7,659 nucleotides of DNA from assembly GCA_947258465.1 (NCBI GenBank), contig CAMYIQ010000249.1, positions 1 to 7,659 on the forward strand, in the 5' to 3' direction. Within the stretch, counting starts at the first letter, position 1. Each line of letters begins with the position of its first letter. Source of the stretch: an uncultured Erythrobacter sp. (GTDB taxonomy: Bacteria > Pseudomonadota > Alphaproteobacteria > Sphingomonadales > Sphingomonadaceae). Positions 5,502 through 7,659 of this stretch are shown here, in pieces. The notes beneath the pieces were generated by a model. That model made no database searches. It was not told the origin of the DNA and saw only the letters and a program-made list of their open reading frames with translations. A program made the translations under genes and the position numbers.

Positions 5502-6356
5502 ATGGACTCCCCACGTTCCTGGTTGGTCGTCAATTCGCGCAGCGGTAGCAATAGTGATGCCGCGTACGATTCATTGTTGGCCGCATTGGCCATCCGCGGG
5601 TTGTCTCCGGATCGGATCGTCGAATTTCCCGCTGAGGCCTTGCCTATGCCGAACAGTCTGCGGGACGACGACGTGGAGCGTCTGGTCGTCTTTACCGGTG
5701 ACGGCAGTTTGAACGCGGTGATCGAGGCCATGTCGGGATGGGATGGTGAGGTCTTGGTCCTGCCCGGCGGCACGATGAACCTTTTGAGCGCGCGCCTTCA
5801 CGGCCGAGATGTCGCTTGCGAGGAGATTCTCGATTGCATTGCGCGCGGCGCCTACCGTCCGGTTCGCCCCATGATGGCGCATTGCGATGCAGGCAATGCG
5901 CTTGCCGGTCTCCTGGTAGGCCCTGGAACGGCATGGGCGGAAGTGCGTGAGGCGATGCGTGACTTTGACGTTGCTGGTTTGGCCCAAGGTGCCGGCGAAG
6001 CCATTGCCGAGACGGCCAGCGGACCGCGCGTGCGTCTGGCCGAACCCGCGATCGGCCATGAGAATGGTTATCCGCTGATCGAATTGACTCCCAGCCATCG
6101 CGGGCTGCAGGTCGACGGATATCGTCCCGAAAGCGCCAGCGATTTCCTCCAGCAGGGCTGGGCGGTTCTGCGACGCCGATTTCGCGAAGGGCCTCACGAA
6201 CGGCTGGGTCTGCTCGATAGGGTGCGAATGGAAAACTGCGCCGGCGAAGCCTTGCAGGTCCTGATCGATGGAGAGCCGGCAACTCTCCCCCCGCAGGCGG
6301 AATTCACTGTAGCTGATTGCCCCGTCGACCTGCTAGCGACATCCCATGGCTTCTGA
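5502..6356 (+). CDS. Diacylglycerol/sphingoid-type lipid kinase (DAGK catalytic domain family)
   Basis: This 284-residue protein has the DAGK_cat fold and should transfer ATP phosphate to a membrane lipid hydroxyl. WLVVNSRSGS (7-16) is the family's first strand and phosphate loop. TGDGSLNAVIEAM (65-77) replaces the common GGDGTLNEV, keeping Asp67. LPGGTMNLLSARLHG (87-101) replaces 'P.GT.NdfAr.lg'. VGPGTAWAEV (139-148) sits where the C-terminal domain's 'G.G.da.v' is expected, and LIDGEP (254-259) matches its late 'DGE'. The loops TGDGS and LPGGTMN recall sphingosine kinases (SGDG, LPAGSGN), so the substrate may be a sphingoid lipid or ceramide rather than diacylglycerol. This is inference. 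The start is uncertain: 5502 (MDSPRSWLVVN) fits the family, and a GTG at 5460 overlapping the previous stop is the alternative. Neither has a good ribosome site. The phosphoesterase start lies within its last codons. Confidence 0.85.
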   Translation: MDSPRSWLVVNSRSGSNSDAAYDSLLAALAIRGLSPDRIVEFPAEALPMPNSLRDDDVERLVVFTGDGSLNAVIEAMSGWDGEVLVLPGGTMNLLSARLHGRDVACEEILDCIARGAYRPVRPMMAHCDAGNALAGLLVGPGTAWAEVREAMRDFDVAGLAQGAGEAIAETASGPRVRLAEPAIGHENGYPLIELTPSHRGLQVDGYRPESASDFLQQGWAVLRRRFREGPHERLGLLDRVRMENCAGEALQVLIDGEPATLPPQAEFTVADCPVDLLATSHGF

Positions 6357-7206
6357 CTTCCGGCGGATTTTTCATCTCTCCGACATCCATTTCGGACTGG
6401 AGAACAATCGCGCGCTCGACTGGGTGAAACAGGAAATCGCGGAAAAACGGCCCGATGCGGTCGCAATCACAGGCGATTTGACGATGCGAGCAAGGCATCG
6501 CGAGTTTGCCGCGGCGACTCGCTGGATCAACTCGTTAGAGGCGCCCGTCACGGTCGAAGTCGGCAATCACGACATGCCATACTTCAACCCGATCGAACGG
6601 TTTTTCGCGCCCTATAGGCGGTTTTGCGGGATGGCGGAAAAGGTCGAGAGAGAACTCGAGCTGGGCAGACTCGCGATTGTCCCGCTCAAAACGGCGGTTC
6701 GCATGCAGCCGCGGCTCAACTGGTCGAAGGGGTGGGTAAGCGGCAGAGCGCTTGCGCGATGTCTGGACGCGCTCGACGCTCTTCCCAGCGGGACGCGTGC
6801 GATAGTGGCAGTGCACCATCCCTTGCGTGAAGTCGGGACCCAGGGAACGGCCCTTACAAAACATGGCGGCAAGGCGCTGCGCGAACTGGCGAAACGCAAT
6901 GTCGAAGCCGTTCTGTCAGGTCACGTCCACGATGCGTTCGATATCATGGAGAAGACCACCGAAGGGCCGGTTCGAATGATCGGCGCGGGCACCTTGTCCC
7001 AGCGCACGCGATCGACTCCGCCCAGTTTCAATGAAATCGAATGGGACGGCGAGAAACTGAGCGTCCAGGTGCGCAATCTGCAGGATGTGGACACACAAGA
7101 CATGCAGATCGACGACGTTCCGGAGAATGCGCTGCCGCCACGAGAGGAGGGTGAGCCGGTTGCTCCGGTGCGCCAAGTCCCCCGCGTGGATCCTCCCATC
7201 CATTAA
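6346..7206 (+). CDS. Calcineurin-like metallophosphoesterase
   Basis: This 286-residue, apparently soluble cytoplasmic hydrolase has the five conserved blocks of the calcineurin-like fold. They are LSDIHFG (Asp13, His15), ITGDLTMRA (Asp44), VGNHD (Asn74, His75), AVHHPL (His157, His158) and SGHVH (His193, His195). These bind two metal ions and act on phosphomono- or diesters. The pattern is nearest to class III cyclic-nucleotide phosphodiesterases (CpdA-like), but members also act on lipid headgroups and nucleotides, so the substrate is not known. All metal ligands are present. The last 40 residues or so (about 246-286) are acidic, then proline-rich, and probably unstructured. No signal peptide or membrane helix is seen. 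The start overlaps the lipid-kinase gene by 11 bases, indicating coupled expression and perhaps a phosphatase working on the kinase product or pathway. Enzyme family is confident; substrate is open. Confidence 0.93.
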   Translation: MASDFRRIFHLSDIHFGLENNRALDWVKQEIAEKRPDAVAITGDLTMRARHREFAAATRWINSLEAPVTVEVGNHDMPYFNPIERFFAPYRRFCGMAEKVERELELGRLAIVPLKTAVRMQPRLNWSKGWVSGRALARCLDALDALPSGTRAIVAVHHPLREVGTQGTALTKHGGKALRELAKRNVEAVLSGHVHDAFDIMEKTTEGPVRMIGAGTLSQRTRSTPPSFNEIEWDGEKLSVQVRNLQDVDTQDMQIDDVPENALPPREEGEPVAPVRQVPRVDPPIH

Positions 7207-7292
7207 CCACCAAGACTAATCCCGTTCGTCACCGCTCTGGAAATGCGCTTGCGTTCACGAAACGATGCGCAATTGTGCAAGGGGGCTAAACG

Positions 7293-7490
7293 ATGGAACT
7301 CGTCAAGGCGGTGCCGCTGGGCGCCATTCTAACTCTGATAGTGGCGCTGACGATCGGGTCGCAGGGGGCCAAGGGCGGGCAGTTGGCGATTTTCAAGGTG
7401 GAGCTTTACCAGTTCGACTTCTGGTGGTCCTGGCCGCTCTTCATAGGCGGCACTGCGCTGGCCTGGGGCATTATGCTGTTGCAACGCTAG
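7293..7490 (+). CDS. Short two-helix membrane protein of unknown function
   Basis: This is a 65-residue protein, not recognised. It has two likely membrane helices: AVPLGAILTLIVALTIGS (6-23) and FWWSWPLFIGGTALAWGIMLL (43-63). A polar and mildly basic hinge, QGAKGGQLAIFKVELYQFD, joins them, and aromatic residues sit at the membrane edge of the second helix. AAGGGGG (7279-7285) lies 7 bases before the ATG, the best ribosome site on the plus strand in this window, which supports the start and the gene. It is 86 bases after the phosphoesterase stop, so it may have its own promoter. TTGCGT near 7249 with a weak -10 is possible but not convincing. It converges on rpsI. Function cannot be inferred. 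Confidence 0.75.
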   Translation: MELVKAVPLGAILTLIVALTIGSQGAKGGQLAIFKVELYQFDFWWSWPLFIGGTALAWGIMLLQR

Positions 7491-7500
7491 TCAGGCGCGC

Positions 7501-7535
7501 AAAGAAGAAGGGCGGCTCCTCGCGGAACCGCCCCC
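7501..7535 (-). terminator. rpsI: Intrinsic terminator of rpsI
   Basis: On the minus strand, GGGCGG (7533-7528) pairs with CCGCCC (7515-7510). A U-G wobble and UCC/GGA extend the stem to 10 pairs, capped by a GCGA tetraloop of the GNRA type. The following TTCTTCTTT (7509-7501) is the T-rich tail. The wobble is a C/A mismatch on the other strand and the plus side lacks a T-run, so it acts for rpsI. Confidence 0.85.
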
Positions 7536-7562
7536 TTGGTGATCGGATAATCGGGTAAAGCC

Positions 7563-7659
7563 TTAGCGCTTCGAGAACTGGAAGCTGCGGCGTGCCTTGG
7601 CGCGGCCGTACTTCTTACGCTCGACCACGCGGCTGTCGCGGGTCAGGAAGCCAGCGGCC
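7563..7659 (-). CDS. rpsI: 30S ribosomal protein S9 (C-terminal end; begins outside the window)
   Basis: The visible 31 residues, AAGFLTRDSRVVERKKYG then RAKARRSFQFSKR, end at TAA (7565-7563). They match the highly conserved S9 C-terminus, including the R-K-K-x-G-x-x-K-A-R-R...Q-F-S-K-R tail that reaches towards the ribosomal P site and contacts tRNA. S9 is a small-subunit component and is usually cotranscribed after rplM; that partner would lie to the right of the window. The basic tail is intact. A terminator follows 27 bases after the stop. This identification is secure and gives a good phylogenetic anchor. Confidence 0.97.
   Translation of the reverse strand, partial: AAGFLTRDSRVVERKKYGRAKARRSFQFSKR

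Noticed and set aside
7207..7292. EcfG-type or sigma70 promoter before the 65-residue gene
   Set aside because: GGAA and GTT are present, but the spacing is wrong for an EcfG site, and TTGCGT has no good -10 partner.

Overview
The window looks like chromosomal DNA of a GC-rich alphaproteobacterium, most likely of the Sphingomonadales (Sphingomonas/Erythrobacter-like). Supporting signs are the S9 C-terminus ending in RRSFQFSKR, the class I fumarase, a PCMT-like gene fused head-to-tail with tolC, a UrcA-family secreted protein, and weak Shine-Dalgarno sequences with many overlapping genes. No tRNA, rRNA, insertion sequence, CRISPR array or phage gene is visible. Nearly all of the window is protein-coding, and no gap without a gene exceeds about 200 bases.

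Left part (1-947). A minus-strand operon runs out of the window: a degenerate protein-L-isoaspartate methyltransferase-like gene (199-795), whose TGA stop directly abuts the ATG of a tolC-family outer-membrane efflux gene (1-198, N-terminus only). Its promoter region (811-840) faces the plus-strand promoter of a complete class I [4Fe-4S] fumarate hydratase (948-2474).

Middle (2475-5196). Downstream of fumarase is a LytS-like/LytTR two-component pair with an 8-base overlap: a four-helix membrane histidine kinase with a periplasmic loop (2574-3776) and a response regulator (3769-4518). It converges on a minus-strand urcA gene (4711-5004), which ends in a 12-bp perfect stem-loop terminator. The leader of urcA shares the 11-mer ATGTAATACAG with the leader of the PCMT-like/tolC operon. 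This is the most interesting regulatory signal here and suggests common envelope-stress control, although a plain -10 box could also explain it.

Right part (5197-7659). Three plus-strand genes are tightly packed: a small three-helix membrane protein (5197-5463), a diacylglycerol-kinase-like lipid kinase with unusual, sphingosine-kinase-like loops (5502-6356), and a calcineurin-like metallophosphoesterase (6346-7206) overlapping it by 11 bases. They look like a lipid phosphorylation/dephosphorylation module. A separate 65-residue membrane protein (7293-7490) follows. It converges on the 3' end of rpsI (minus strand, 7563 onward), which has its own GNRA-capped terminator.

I see no clear, wholly new system. 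The best candidates for novelty are the PCMT-like protein that has lost canonical methyltransferase parts yet is locked to tolC, the shared motif linking tolC and urcA, and the lipid kinase/phosphoesterase module.
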